Source of the DNA: Neofusicoccum parvum
Taxonomy: Eukaryota > Ascomycota > Dothideomycetes > Botryosphaeriales > Botryosphaeriaceae
NCBI GenBank assembly: GCA_020912385.1
Contig: CP087220.1
Coordinates: forward strand, 124,001 to 188,000
Length of the DNA stretch: 64,000 nucleotides
Direction of reading: 5' to 3'
Of this stretch, positions 22,418 through 34,290 are shown in pieces. The position numbers and the translations under genes are program-made. The notes under the pieces were generated by a model, which was not told the origin of the DNA, made no database searches, and was given only the letters and a program-made list of their open reading frames with translations. How positions within the stretch are numbered: the first letter of the stretch is position 1; every line of letters begins with the position of its first letter.

Positions 22418-24400
22418 ATGGCAAACATGCCTGCAAGCAGCGACGACAGCAAACATGAAACCCAAGTGATAGAGATGCCCATGCTAATTGTGGGGGCGGG
22501 GCCCGCAGGGGCGTCTCTGGCCTGCTTTCTAGCATCGCACGGTAAGAACAGCAACATCGGTGTCTTGACCACTACTGACTCCCGGAGGCCTGACTGGAAT
22601 GATGGTGAGCAAGGCACCAAGCAGCGCCAACACGCCGAGGGCACACATCACAAACATGGCCGCGCTGGGTAAGACCGCTGCGGAGGTACACCTGCTCGCT
22701 GGACACTGACGACCGCACAGAGTGTCTCCGCGACGTCGGGCTCGACAAGCCGTGCATGCGGCTGGCAACACAGGGCGACTGCATGCTGCACACGCGCTGG
22801 TGCTACAGCATGGCGGGCCGCGAGTACGCGCGCATCTACTCGTGGGGCAACGATCCCGCGCGGCAGGTGAGCAGAGCAGCAAAGCAGCCAGGAGTGCCGG
22901 CCGGCTGTCCACTGACGACACCGCTGCCAGGGAGACTACGCCAGCGCCAGCCCGTGCCGGCCGGTCGACCTGCCTCAGACGCTGCTGGAGCCGACGCTGG
23001 TGGCCCACGCTGCGCGGCACGGCTTCAAGTGCCGGTTCGACACCGAGTTCGTCCGGTTCGACGACCGCGGCGGCGACGGCGGCGTGCTGACGACGCTGTT
23101 CGACCGCGCGACGCAGCACACCTTCCAGGTGCGGTCGCAGTACCTGTTCGGGGCCGACGGCGCGCGGTCAGAGGTGGTGCGGCAGCTGGGGCTGCCGCTG
23201 GTCAAGCAGCCCAGCCAGGGGCTCGCGTTCAACGTGCTGGTCGACGCCGACCTGACCGCCCTGGTGCAGCACCGCATGGGCAACCTGCACTGGATCCTGC
23301 AGCCCGGCGCGGCGCACCCGGACTTCGCGTGGATCGGCATCGTGCGCATGGTCGAGCCGTGGCGGCGGTGGATGTTCATCATGTTCCCGGCGCCGGACGC
23401 GGGCACCGCGCTGGCCACGCCCACGGCGGCGCAGTGCCTCGGGCGCGTCAGGGAGTGGATCGGCGACGACTCCATCGCCGTCGACGTGCTCGACGTGTCG
23501 CCGTGGCAGATCAACGAGACGGTGGCGGCGTCGTACGCGCGCGGCAACGTCTTCTGCCTGGGCGACGCCGTGCACCGGCACCCGCCCATGAACGGGCTGG
23601 GCTCCAACACCTGCATCCAGGACGCCTTCAACCTGGCCTGGAAGGTGGCGTACGTGGCGCAGGGCCGCGCCGGGCGCGCGCTGCTGGACACCTTCTCCGC
23701 CGAGCGCCAGCCCGTCGGCGCCGCCGTCGTCGCCCGCGCCAACGACGGCCTGCGCGACCACCACCGCGTCTGGGAGGCGCTGGGCGTGCTGCCGGGCTCC
23801 GCGGCCGAGGAAGCAGACGAGCTGGCCGCCGACTCCGCCGCCGGCCGCGCCCGCCGCCTGCGGCTGCAGCGAGCCGTGGCGCAGACGGCCCGCGAGTTCC
23901 ACGGTCTCGGCGTCGAGATGAACCAGCTCTACGCCTCGCCCTCCGCCGCCGTGCACACCGACGGCGTCGGCGACGATGAGGATGGCGACGAGAGCGCCGA
24001 CCCCGTCTTGCACCACGTCCCGAGCACGTTCCCGGGCCGCCGCCTGCCGCACGTCTGGCTGAGCGCGGCCGTCCCGGCGGGGCTGGTCTCGACCATCGAC
24101 CTCGCGGGCCGCGGCGGCTTCGCGCTCTTCACCGGCATCGGCGGCGAGGGCTGGAGGGAGGCGGCCGCGGCGGTGGCGGCGGAGCTGGGCGTGCCGGTCC
24201 GCGCGGTCTCGATCGGGCCCGGGCAGGACTTCGAGGACGTGTACTTCGCGTGGGCGCGCGTCCGGGGCGTGGGGGAGTCCGGGTGCGTGCTGGTGCGGCC
24301 GGATCGGTTCGTGGCGTGGAGGGCGGGCGAGATGGCGGGCGGCCGCGAGTGGGCGCTGCTGAAGCTGCGGGCGGCGCTGGCGGCGGTGCTTTCGAGGTAG
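22418..24400 (+). CDS. phenol-hydroxylase-type FAD monooxygenase
   Basis: Flavin-dependent aromatic hydroxylase of 606 residues (PheA/TfdB, FAD_binding_3 class), using NAD(P)H and O2 to hydroxylate a phenolic ring. Exons: 22418-22541, 22588-22668, 22721-22866 and 22931-24400. GxGxxG is VGAGPAGA (26-31). The substrate-side signature TPRAHITNMAALECLRD is restored only by the first two introns, which supports the model. The DG motif is YLFGADGARS, and the second FAD motif GDAVHRHPPMNGLGSN starts at residue 328. The C-terminal thioredoxin-like domain (about 520-606) is present, as in phenol 2-monooxygenases. Its end lies 12 bp from the stop of the opposing Zn2Cys6 gene. Confidence 0.88.
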
Positions 24401-24412
24401 CTTGGGGGGGTG

Positions 24413-26841
24413 TTATGGCGCGTGGCCGTCGAAGTGCAGGCCGTCGAGGCCGAACGACATGCCGCTAGGCTCGAGTCCGAAATCCATGTCCAAGTTGAGG
24501 CCTGTGAGTGCGTCGTCGTCGGCAGTGAAGCTTGCCAGCCCGTTCTGGTCACCGTCTCCGGTCGGGTAGTGATTGCCGCTCATGGGCACAGCAGAGCAGC
24601 TGTAAGATCTGAGTGGAGTTGCGCACAGCTGCCCTTCGCTGGCCCAGTTTTCGTTGCCAGGACTGGGCCGAGCGGCTCCGCGCTGAGCTGCCAGATGGGC
24701 TTCCAGGGCGCTCAGGTTTTCCAGCAGCGCGTCCGGCGTAGCCCAGAACTTGGCATACTGCTGGCAGTTCATCCGCAGGAGCTCGAACTTCGACTCGACG
24801 AGATCAGTGTTGGAGCCAGGCGCAGCGCCGAACCTGTGGGCCAGCTGCACGGCCGCAGCAAACCATACCGTGCTGGCGAGGAAGGGGTTGACGTGTCGCA
24901 CGTGGTCCTCGGCGCTGTTCTTGACGATGGCGAAGACATTGTCGGACGCTTCGATAAATCTGCGGTGGCCTTGGTGGTCTGGGTCGTTGTCGTTGCTCGT
25001 GGTTGATCGGTACGTCATCAACGTCGCAAGTTGTCTCATCACATGTATGCTGAACTTTGCGCTGTGGAGCTTTCTGGCCTCAGCTGTCTCGAAGTCGAGA
25101 TATTCGTTGCGGTAGCGCAGGGGTTCGGGCAAAGCCAGGGAGAAGCAGTGCAGAGCGTTGCTCACGACTGCGAGGCGCTCCGCCACATCCGTGCTCTGTG
25201 GTCTGCTTGACTGCATCGTGATAGAGGCTCTTGGACCGTGCAGGGTCAGAGGGATCTTGGGCTTGGAGAGAAAGTGCGCCTCTGTCACCAGTGAGAGAAC
25301 GACTATGAGCCACGCGGTTGGGCTCTCGTTCCCACATCTCGTCAGTGCCTTCAGCCGTTCGACCGGCTTGCGTTTCAGGTAGCAGCTGCGGTGGAACTGG
25401 CTGTTGAACCAAAATTGATTTGCAACCGGCAGACACGTCTCGTTCTCGGTCCAGTCTATGGCCGTCAGGCATCGCCGGATAGTGCTCGCAAAGGAGTCCA
25501 TTTCCCAGATGGCCCACCATGCCCGTCTGCGCTCCTCATCAAAACACCACCTCGTGACGCTGTCTGTGCTTTCCGGCGCCTGTCGGTACGGCTCGCCCGA
25601 ATCGACCTGATGCAGGCCGAGCTCGTAAGCCATGCGGACGCAGAGGCCCAGTGATCTCCAGGCCCGCCCGCGGACGCCCTGGATGAGCTGGTAAAAAGTA
25701 GTGAGAATAGTCACCTGCAGGAGACAAAGTGAAGGAGGCTCGTCGCCGCACTCGGCAATGGCGGCGTCGAGAAACTGCAGAGAGAGACTGTGGAACTTTT
25801 CATGGCTCGGGATCCCAACCAGGATGCCGCCGAGCGAGCCCTCGTCGACGCGCTCTGGTGGAGGCGTCTCGAAACGCGCCCCAAACGCCAGCATTGCAGC
25901 GAAGCCGGCCTTGAGAATCGACGGAGACGTGACATTCTGCGTCTTTAGCCCGAACGTAGGCAAGTGAAAGAGCGAAAAAGCAGTCATGTTTGAGTGGAAC
26001 GCGTCAATGCTGCCACCATCGCCTTGCTCAGCTACGTCCGGCTTATCCCACAGAAGTCGACCGTACTTACAGCTTCCGCAGCGCCGCCAGGGACACGTGA
26101 AGGTCTCGACACGCTCCCATGATCATGTCGGGAGGCCCTGCAAGGGAGACGAAAAAGCCCGACGTGTTCTCCAGGTTCTCATCCTCGGAGCTGGTGGCGG
26201 CCGTTTCGTGCGAAGGGTGGATGATGGTGGAGATGGAGATGCCGTTCAAGGAGCCGCCGCTCTGTGTTGCAGAGGACGAGCGCTGCGTTTGGGCAATATC
26301 CGGGCTCTCCACAATCCGCTGCTCCGCAGTCCGCTGGCTCTCGGCACGCGTGTCACGGCCCTCGTGGGAAGCGCACTCGGGGCTCTGGCGTGGACGGCGT
26401 GCGGCGGATTTGCGGTTGTGGCGTGTGCTTCCTGCACAAACTTTAGCGGGAAATACACGCAGTGTGTAGCTATTGCGCACCAAGCCGCGGACCGGGCTTC
26501 AACCGCCCGGCCGGGTATGTGCATGTCTGCATAGTCCGCAAGCAGACGGCACAGTGAGGCAGTGTGCGGTCGCTGGGTAAAATTAGCGTGTCAGCTACGC
26601 GCGCCAGTGACGGAACACTGGGAATGGCTGCACAGTACCATCTTGCTTTCCTTCTGCGACAAGTCTCGCATGCGAGGCTGGAGCGTGAATCGACGCCCGC
26701 TGAGGATGGTAGCGCGTCGTCTGTGCCCATCGCGTCGTTGGTCCAGGGCCAGTCGCGGGGCTGGAGCGTGGGCATTGCTGCATTTATCGAGTTCCAGCCG
26801 CCGGCAATCGGTTCTCCATGCTCCTTGCTCGTTCCCCGCAT
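24413..26841 (-). CDS. Zn2Cys6 transcription factor, candidate cluster regulator
   Basis: Zinc-cluster activator of about 750 residues. Exons: 26841-26639, 26572-26481, 26431-26071 and 26009-24413. The cluster C58-x2-C61-x6-C68-x6-C75-x2-C78-x6-C85 is interrupted by an intron exactly within the C68 codon, so it is visible only after splicing. The fungal_trans domain contains LGLCVRMAYELGLH and EERRRAWWAIWEMDSF in the usual order. A Ser/Thr/acidic linker precedes it, and the acidic tail (ADDDALTGLNLDMDF) could activate transcription. A second in-frame ATG at 26775 (MPTLQPRDW) is an equally good start. It is divergent from the P450 and convergent with the FAD monooxygenase, placing it centrally in the block it may control. 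Confidence 0.85.
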
Positions 26842-27466
26842 TCCCCACACTTCTGACTGCAGGTAATAGAAGCGCCCTCCCGGGGGAAGCGAGGCTTGCT
26901 TCAAGGATAATTCTCGGAACCCGTTCCTTGTCCGCGGGCCTCCACCTGGTGATCCACAATCCTCACCGTCAAAGGTAATCACTGAGCATCAATTGGAGAA
27001 CATAGTACATGAAGTGCCGAAGATATGCTTGCTCGCTTGTGTAAATAGAATGGACACTGTAAATTGACTGTTCCCTTGCACCCACTCTTTGGGCTCGTTG
27101 ACCGTCAACACCTCGCCCAGCCTCGCCCATCTTTCACCAGTGGACTGGACGCCTTTGCCTACCTTGATAGAAGGAGTGAGCCCCTTATGAGTTAGTCTTC
27201 CCTACGATGAAGCGGCATTGCCATCTAGCCATATCTGTTTCGAAATGGTACAGCAAGGTTTCGATTTCCTCCGGAAGTTAGTCCGCACAACAAAATGCTC
27301 CGAGGGCGATACGTCATGTAGCGCTCTGCCCAGTCAGCCTCACACAGACAATGCACTTCGTTTCCCCGGATTGATCGACTCTGCGATACATACTAGTGCT
27401 GACCTCCGTATATATGCTGAAACTGTATGACTTTCATAGCACTGAAACATCCTCTCCATTCCTACC
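26842..27466. promoter_or_regulatory. divergent promoter region (regulator / P450)
   Basis: 625 bp. A perfect palindrome GTTGACCGTCAAC lies at 27097-27109, and a TATA-like GTATATATG at 27408-27416, 51 bp before the P450 ATG. Both fit a regulated bidirectional promoter; the binding factor is not known. Confidence 0.45.
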
Positions 27467-29418
27467 ATGGCTGAATCTTTGTTACTCGTATCAGCGTTCA
27501 CGCTTCTTGTTTTATGGTCTATCCTGAAGCTATCTCGGGTCGGCCATCGTGATCTGCGCATGCCTCCTGGCCCCTCGACGCTCCCGGTACTGGGAAACGC
27601 ACATCAGATTCCCTCGGTTGGTCTCTTCAAGAAGTAAGAGCCAATGATCGGCATATGGTAACTATTGACTCACTTTTCTGATAGATTCCATGAGTGGGCC
27701 CGAGAATACGGTCCCATCTTTACGCTCAAGTTTGGACCCGCCAATGTTGTCGTTCTGTGCGACCGTGAGGCCATCCACAAGCTGCTGGTCGAGAAAGGAA
27801 ACATCTATTCGGACAGGCCGCCAAGCTATGTGGGCAACCTTCTCACAAAGGGCGACCATGTCGCGTTGCACCAAATGACCCCGGAGTGGAGAGAGAAAAG
27901 AAAGGTCATCTCCCACAACTTCTCACCCATGCAGCTTGACCAGAAACACTTCAGAGTGCAAGAGGCTGAGTGAGTGAGCCCGAGCATACGCCTTCGATAT
28001 CTTTGCTGAATTCATTCTATCAGGGCTACTGTTCTCATGAACGACCTCTTAGAGAGTCCTGAGGGATTCTTCAACCACATCCGACGATACACTGCTTCCG
28101 TCATTACCTCTTTGACCTACGGCCAACGCGCCCCGACTTTTGATTCATTCTGGGCATATGTAGGACTTTGAACCCGGCGCTTCCATCTGTATAACAATCT
28201 AATCAGCAGTAGGGTGTTTATGATGTTATGACGAAGGTTCGTAGTGCATGCTATCGAGTTGTTCGGCTTGCCCCCTGACGTGCTCCAGTGGACGGCATCA
28301 ATGGAGCCAGGTGCCAACCCTCCGGTCGACGAATTCCCTTTCCTTCAATACACGCCGTCCACTTTGGCATTCTGGAAGCGCCGGGCGCTTGATGCAGGCC
28401 GCACCATGGACAGTACCTGGGCCACCGCACGTCGCTTGGTGGAAGAACGAAGAGCTACAGGGGAACGAAGGCCCTGCGTTATTGACACGCTGCTTGACCA
28501 GTACGATGCAAAAGGCTGGCCCATGTCTCAACACGCATTCACCAATCTCATGGGCGAGCTCATAGAGGGAGGCGCGGACACCACTTCGGCCCAGCTCTTG
28601 ACGTTGATCTTGGCCTTCGCAATATATCCAGACGTGCAGCGAAAGGCACAAAATCAGATCGACGAAGTGTGTGGAGCGAGTAGATCCCCAGAGTGGTCAG
28701 ACTTTTCGCAGCTGCCATATATCAACTGCATCGTCAAAGAAGGTTGCAGGTGGCGACCTGTGTAAGCATAACCCGATCAGCGGATGCCAGCCACTAACAA
28801 TGAACAGCGCCGTTACGGCTTTACCTCACAGATCCCGTGAAAGTATGTATCTCTGCATCACACTGACCTGGAAATTGCTAACAGTGACAAGCGACTGAAT
28901 ACAAAGGAATGCTAATCCCAAAAGGCACGACACTCTTTATTCCGACCTGGGCAATCCATCACATGGACACCATCTACGACGACCCAGAAGTGTTCAACCC
29001 GGATCGGTATGCGAACCACGAAAAACTCGCCAATGATTACGCGGGGAGTTCTGACTGGCAGAACCGAGATAAGCACTCCCGAAACACCGCAAATTACCAG
29101 AGATCAGAAACTAACTTGCTCAGGAGAGCACATCACTACAACTACGGCGCTGGCCGGCGCATTTGTCCTGGCATCCATCTTGCAGAACGCAACATGTGGC
29201 GCATTGCCGCCAAGTTGCTCTGGGCCTTCGAGTTTTCTGAGCCGATCGACCCCAAGACTGACCAGGTGAAGCATCTAGATCCGCACGCGTACAACCCTGG
29301 AATTCTGCAGGCACCGCTACCATTCGAGGTGCAGATCAAAGCTCGAAGTGCCAGGCACGTTGATAAGATCAGAGAAGAGCTGGACGGGGCTCTGCAGTTC
29401 TTGAAGCAGTTCGACTAG
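27467..29418 (+). CDS. cytochrome P450 with unusual insertion before heme loop
   Basis: Microsomal P450 of 548 residues as read (531 if the suspected intron is removed). Exons: 27467-27633, 27685-27969, 28024-28159, 28213-28236 (24 nt), 28289-28761, 28808-28842 and 28892-29418. It has an N-terminal anchor, then the proline hinge PPGPSTLPVLGNAHQIP. The I-helix is EGGADTTS, ExxR is in VKEGCRWRP, the meander is FNPDRY, and the heme loop is YGAGRRICPG with Cys465 as ligand. Overall it resembles the OrdA/CYP504/CYP619-like group acting on small aromatics or polyketides. Oddity: 29070-29123 looks like an intron (ACTAAC branch, ctcag end) without a GT donor. It is divergent from the Zn2Cys6 gene. 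Confidence 0.85.
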
Positions 29419-29776
29419 TGTACAGTCCAGAATGCGTGTTCGGGGACTTGACTTACCCGTCACTTTGATGTGTTTCAGAGGGGTTTGGCGTGGTTTTCAG
29501 GGCTCAAAACAGTTAGAATCTATTGAAAGCCTGCGATGAGATTTTCCAGATGACAAAGAAACAGTCACTCCATTCAGTTCAAAGATAACCACAGGATCCC
29601 CAGAATACCTCTGCTGTATACCACTCGACAGGAGTGACGTGATCTTATACTATAGATACGGCTCACTTATTTGAGTGCGGGGATTAACTTGATAGCTTTA
29701 GACGAATTCTATTGTACTGAAACCTACGCACATCCCCTCTCACACATAGGAGACATGGCCTTAAACAAACATCAAA
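29419..29776. other. intergenic, convergent 3' region
   Basis: About 360 bp between the P450 and the opposing hydrolase gene. AT-rich, no feature recognised. Confidence 0.5.
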
Positions 29777-30848
29777 CTAGTCGTAGTAGATTTCATTTAT
29801 GAGAGTCCCGATTCCCTCGATGAACACGCGCATGTCATCACCATGGTTCAACACCACCCGAGGGTTTCTCATACAACCGATGCCTGGAGGCGTGCCAGTC
29901 ATTATCACTGTGCCCTGTTCGAGCGTTGTCCCTTGCGACAGGAACGCAATTGTCTTGGCAACCGTGAAGATCATCTCTCTGGACAGTCGAATGATTCAGC
30001 CAGAGCTTTTCAAATGAAACATGTGGCGAAGTGGACTCACTGGCTGTTCGAGTCCTGTACGACACGTCCATTATGGATGGCTTTGATGTTCGCGTGCAAA
30101 GGGTCAGAAAGCGCAGCCGGCGCCACCAGAGTTGGGCCAATTGGGGCCGAATAGTCTAGTCCTGGAGGTCTTGTGCGTGAGCTGCCGTTCTCTTGATAGA
30201 CAAATACGTCCAACTTGATACAAGAAGGAGTTTTGCATGACGCACCTTTTGAAAAGCACCATTGACTATTCTTGAACTGCTGGTTGCGCGCTGAAATATC
30301 ATTCCCACAAGTATAACCCAGGACGTAATCGAGCGCTTCCTCTTCGGGAATGTCGCGGCCCGTCTTCGACAGTATAACTGTCAGTTCGGCCTCGTAGTCG
30401 GACGAGCCGTCCTGAGCAATCTTTGGGACAACGATCTTCTGCGGGTGAGGTCCAGTGAGCGCAGTGCGTGGCTTGATGAACAGAACGGGTTCAGATGGGA
30501 TCGCCATGTTCGCTTCCGCTGCGTGGTCACGATAGTTCAAGCCGAGGCAGCGGATGAGCGGGACTTGTTCGACGGAGAGTGGGGGAAGAAGCTGAAGTTT
30601 GTTAGACAACCATTAGCATGAAAATGATCCGGTGCTGTGGCGGGCATACTGACACGATCAACCGTCATGACCGTTTGGGTCACAATACCGTCATAAACAG
30701 ACCCTCGAATGAGTTTCGCTCGCAGTGGCACATTCTTTAAGGTTGCTAAGCCAACGTCTGGATGTTCTTGTGGATTGACCTGCCCCAGATGGATCTGTCC
30801 ATCTTCTTTGGCAACAAATCTAATCAGATGAGTCCAGTTTGGTGCCAT
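29777..30848 (-). CDS. fumarylacetoacetate-hydrolase-family enzyme
   Basis: FAH-superfamily C-C hydrolase/decarboxylase of 287 residues. Exons: 30848-30654, 30591-30246, 30161-30041 and 29978-29777. The N-terminal lid region is followed by the catalytic core: CLGLNYRDHAAEA, PVLFIKPRTALTGP, then the metal-ligand signature DYEAELTVILSKTGRDI (acidic ligands E and E/D). NDISARNQQ, GLDYSAPIGPTLV and VIMTGTPPGIG follow in canonical order. The 84-nt third junction (SKG|LDYSAP) recovers the conserved FDYSxPxGP-like motif, supporting the model. Family members hydrolyse acylpyruvates or ring-fission dienoates, so it fits downstream of an extradiol dioxygenase; the exact substrate is inference. Confidence 0.88.
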
Positions 30849-31228
30849 TGAGACTGTTCGCTGGGGATTGAGGGTACAGGCTTGCTATCAGAGTCTGATC
30901 ATTCTAGTATTTAATATTTTGAATCGCACTTCCAGAAAGTTAACACGCTGTAGACCTTTCCCAGAAGTTCCGCCGCTTTTTCGGGCGTCCCCCAGGCGGA
31001 CGAATTAGCGGATGAACTGTCCACAGAATTTGCTCAGTATGGCACCAGGTACACCAGCTTTTCAACTATCGAAAAACGTACATGTGAGATTTCCTATTGA
31101 TTTTTTTTTGAAACCCCCATCAGCTACTGAGAGCCAAGTCAGGCAGCCTTTTGCACTCCAAAGGCAAAAGATATACATTGAGCTATCTCGTCAAGAGGAG
31201 AAGGCAATGCTCTAAATGCAACTATTGA
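30849..31228. other. intergenic
   Basis: About 380 bp upstream of the hydrolase. It contains CCG-N6-CGG at 30973-30984 and a T-run near 31100. No gene. Confidence 0.45.
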
Positions 31229-32120
31229 TCACAAAGGTATCCCCACGGTAAACCCTCCATCAACAGCGATGTTCTGGCCAGTCACCCACTGCGCCTCATC
31301 CGAGCACAAGAACAACACCACCTTCGCGACGTCGTCTGGCTCACCCAGCCTCGGCCACGGCGTCCCCTTCCGCATGTCCGAAATGATCTTCTCATCATTG
31401 AAATTAGTGCTAGACAGCGCAGTCCGCACAACGCCCGGGCAGACGCAGTTAACGTTGATCGAGTCCTTCGCGTGGTCCAGCGCCACGGCGCGCGTGAGCA
31501 TGCACACGGCCGCTTTGCTGGCGGCGTACGTGGCCTCCCGCGCGACGGCCACGATGCCGGCGCAGGAGGAGATGTTGACGATGCGGCCGCGCGCGCCGGA
31601 CGTGGGGTCGACGGGCTGCGTGAGGAACTGCTTGATCGCCTCGCGCATCGCCGTTGCGGTGCCCTTGCCGTTGACGCCCATGATCGCGTCCCACATCTCG
31701 TCCGTCTCCTGTGCGAACTCGCGCAGTGGCATCCATACTCCGGCGTTGTTGACCAGGATGTCGAGCCGAGAGAAGGTCTGTGTGCGTTAGCCGGTGCGTA
31801 GAGAAGGGGGTCGACGAGCGAAAGCGCACTTTGACAGCCGTGTTGATTAATTGGAAGATTTCCTCCGTCCTGCCCATGTCACACTTTTGGAAGACGGCAG
31901 TGCCGCCATTGTCAGCGATAAGCGTGTGCGTGGAGATGTGCCGATCAACCTCGAAGCCGTGGGTGGCTGCATCGGGCGTCAGGTCTGCGCAAATGACACT
32001 TGCGCCCTCCCGAGCGAGACTCAGGGCAATGGCTCTGCCCATGCCGGAGGAAGAGCCCGTCACGATTGCGACGCGGTTGTGCAAGCGGCCTGAGCCATCC
32101 AGTTTCCATAGTGAGTCCAT
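31229..32120 (-). CDS. classical short-chain dehydrogenase/reductase
   Basis: NAD(P)-dependent SDR of 279 residues from exons 32120-31830 and 31777-31229. The cofactor loop is TGSSSGMG (21-28), with CADLTPD after strand 2 pointing to NAD. ILVNNAGVW is the structural motif, and the catalytic Ser168, Tyr181 and Lys185 are present (NISSCAG, YAASK). The C-terminal WVTGQNIAVDGGFTVG is the standard FabG-like end. It is transcribed in the same direction as the BVMO and the hydrolase, with 380-560 bp gaps. A likely role is alcohol-to-ketone oxidation feeding the BVMO, or the reverse; this is inferred from context. Confidence 0.9.
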
Positions 32121-32679
32121 ACCGGATGTTCAATCCGTCGGTGCTGCTCGAAGGACGAGATATTTTGCATCCCAAGAGAGTCTCCGTACTCTGGGGAAGA
32201 ACTTCCGATATGACAGAGTAAACCAACCTCAACCCTGCTTTGGTGAGTGCCAATGAACACGCCGCGGGGCAATTTGACAGGATCGGATCATCGGACGGAC
32301 TATCTTCTCAGGCGGCGTCACTGACCTTCGCCGGCTTAATTCGTCATGAAGTGGAGTAGACATGGTAAGCTGTGGATCAAATACCCCGCCCTGATGCTTG
32401 TGCCTACTGCATAGACTTATTGGTATTTTCCAGGTTTGTTGTAGTTCGGCTATCGGTAATGCCACTCTCGGCTTACCCAGCCGGCTGGAGACCGAATCAC
32501 GGGCGCTGTTAAAGGCAATTTCCCTAGTGGGACAACTAATAAAACTTTCTGATCAAAAGAATTTCATTGGTCGAGAACTAAAGCAAAAAAAAACCCCACA
32601 CGACCCACTAGTCCGTATATCAACCTCCAAAAGTACCACGGCTGCTATTTACCTTGATCAAAGGAAAATACATTTGGAC
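32121..32679. other. intergenic
   Basis: About 560 bp between the BVMO 3' end and the SDR start, AT-rich near 32500-32700. No gene recognised. Confidence 0.5.
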
Positions 32680-34290
32680 TCAGTGAATTACAAATCCAGG
32701 AAACTCAGTCTGAATTGTGCTTGTAATGCGTGCGGTGTAATCGACCAACCCACCCAGGTAATTCAGCATTTCCTTGGGCTTTCCGGGAATGTTTGTGCCC
32801 ATGTACTCCGACTTCGTAGCGGGCAACAGGGTGGCGTCGCCAACCTTGTTTACATGGGCTCGCCACTCATCTTCGGCCTCTTTCGTGGCGTCAAGATGAA
32901 TCTTTCCATGCTCTTTCATGTACCGAATCGTGCCCACAATCCAGTCTCCCTGGACCTCGGCGCAGGTGGGGCCGTTGCAAAAGGACGTGGGACCCTGCGG
33001 CCCGTAGAGGAACATCATGTTTGGGAAACCTGTAGTCATGAGACCCAAGTTGGTGTAGGTCCCCTTCGCCCACTTTTCGTTCAGCGACTTCCCTTGGACG
33101 CCTTTTATGTCGATTGACAGAATACCTCCCGTCACCGAGTCGAATCCGGTGGCCAGGATCAACACATCAAATTCTCGCAAGACTCCATCTGCGGTGACGA
33201 CCCCCTTCGGCGTGACCTCGCTGATCGGATTGGCCTTCGAATCAACCAAGTCGACGTTATCCTGGTTGTAGACTTCGTAGTACCGCTGCTCCAGCGTCGC
33301 GCGCTTGGTGCCGAAAAAGTACGGCGGCTGCGCCGGAGCCAGAAGCTCGGCCTTCTCGGGGCTCTTGATGCGCGGGAGAACCTTGCTGCGCCAGAACTCG
33401 TAGGCGTGGCGGTTGGACTCCTCGTTCCTGATGACGTCCTGGTAGGTTCCGAGCCAGAAGGCCAGGCCGCCCTCTTCCCAGCGCGCCTCGAAGAAGCGGC
33501 TTCGCTCCTCGTCCGAGTCGTCCAGCGCGCTTCTCGGGCTGAACTCGATGTCCAGACCGGCAAAGGTGCGGCGGCGCAGCTCGTGGAGCTCCTTGTAGGT
33601 CTCCTTCTTCTGATCCTGCGCGCCCACCGGCCCTTGGCGCATGGGGAGGGCGTAGGTCGGACTGCGTTGGAACACGGTGAGATGGGATACATCCGGTGCA
33701 ATGGTCTGGATGACTTGGAGGCCGCTGGAGCCATTTCCAACAACGCCGACTCGCTTTCCTTTCAGGTCGATTCCGTCCTGCGGCCATTTGGACGTATGGC
33801 AACAGACTCCGGCAAAGTCATCGAGGCCTTTGAATGCAGGAATGTATGGTTTGGAAGCAAACCCAGTGCAGAGTATGAAGTGCCGTGTAGTGCGGACGGA
33901 CCCGTCGTGAGCTCGTATCTGCCACTGCGTGCTGCTCTCCTCGAAAGTTGCAGAGGTAACGCGTGTGTTGAAGAGAACGTCTTTCTTCAAGTGAAGTTTC
34001 GACTCGACGTGGGCGAAGTATGACCTGATCTCATCCACTCCGGGATATTTCTCTGTCCAGACCCAGTCCTTCCAGATCCTCTCGTCCGAGAATTCGTACA
34101 ACGGAATCTTAGTGTCGACTCGGGCGCCAGCGTAGCAGTTCCAGTACCAGACTCCACCGAGATCTCCCCCTTCGTCAATGAGAAGGCATCGGAATCCGGC
34201 CTCGCGTAGCTTGTGGAGTATGTAACATCCACCAAAGCCAGCACCAACGATGATAGCGTCATACGCTGGCTGGTCAACAATAGAACCCAT
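32680..34290 (-). CDS. Baeyer-Villiger monooxygenase (class B flavoprotein)
   Basis: Intronless 536-residue FAD/NADPH monooxygenase that inserts oxygen next to a ketone to give an ester or lactone. The first Rossmann motif is IIVGAGFGGCY (GxGxxG 16-21), and the FAD region continues GGDLGGVWYWNCYAGARVD. The diagnostic BVMO fingerprint FxGxxxHxxxWP is FAGVCCHTSKWP, residues 159-170. The NADPH Rossmann motif VGVVGNGSSGLQV follows, and ILATGFDSVTGG is present further on. Length matches cyclohexanone-monooxygenase-like enzymes. It is the only cluster enzyme without introns, and its codon use is similar to neighbours. It is divergent from the SnoaL-like gene. Confidence 0.92.
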   Translation of the reverse strand: MGSIVDQPAYDAIIVGAGFGGCYILHKLREAGFRCLLIDEGGDLGGVWYWNCYAGARVDTKIPLYEFSDERIWKDWVWTEKYPGVDEIRSYFAHVESKLHLKKDVLFNTRVTSATFEESSTQWQIRAHDGSVRTTRHFILCTGFASKPYIPAFKGLDDFAGVCCHTSKWPQDGIDLKGKRVGVVGNGSSGLQVIQTIAPDVSHLTVFQRSPTYALPMRQGPVGAQDQKKETYKELHELRRRTFAGLDIEFSPRSALDDSDEERSRFFEARWEEGGLAFWLGTYQDVIRNEESNRHAYEFWRSKVLPRIKSPEKAELLAPAQPPYFFGTKRATLEQRYYEVYNQDNVDLVDSKANPISEVTPKGVVTADGVLREFDVLILATGFDSVTGGILSIDIKGVQGKSLNEKWAKGTYTNLGLMTTGFPNMMFLYGPQGPTSFCNGPTCAEVQGDWIVGTIRYMKEHGKIHLDATKEAEDEWRAHVNKVGDATLLPATKSEYMGTNIPGKPKEMLNYLGGLVDYTARITSTIQTEFPGFVIH

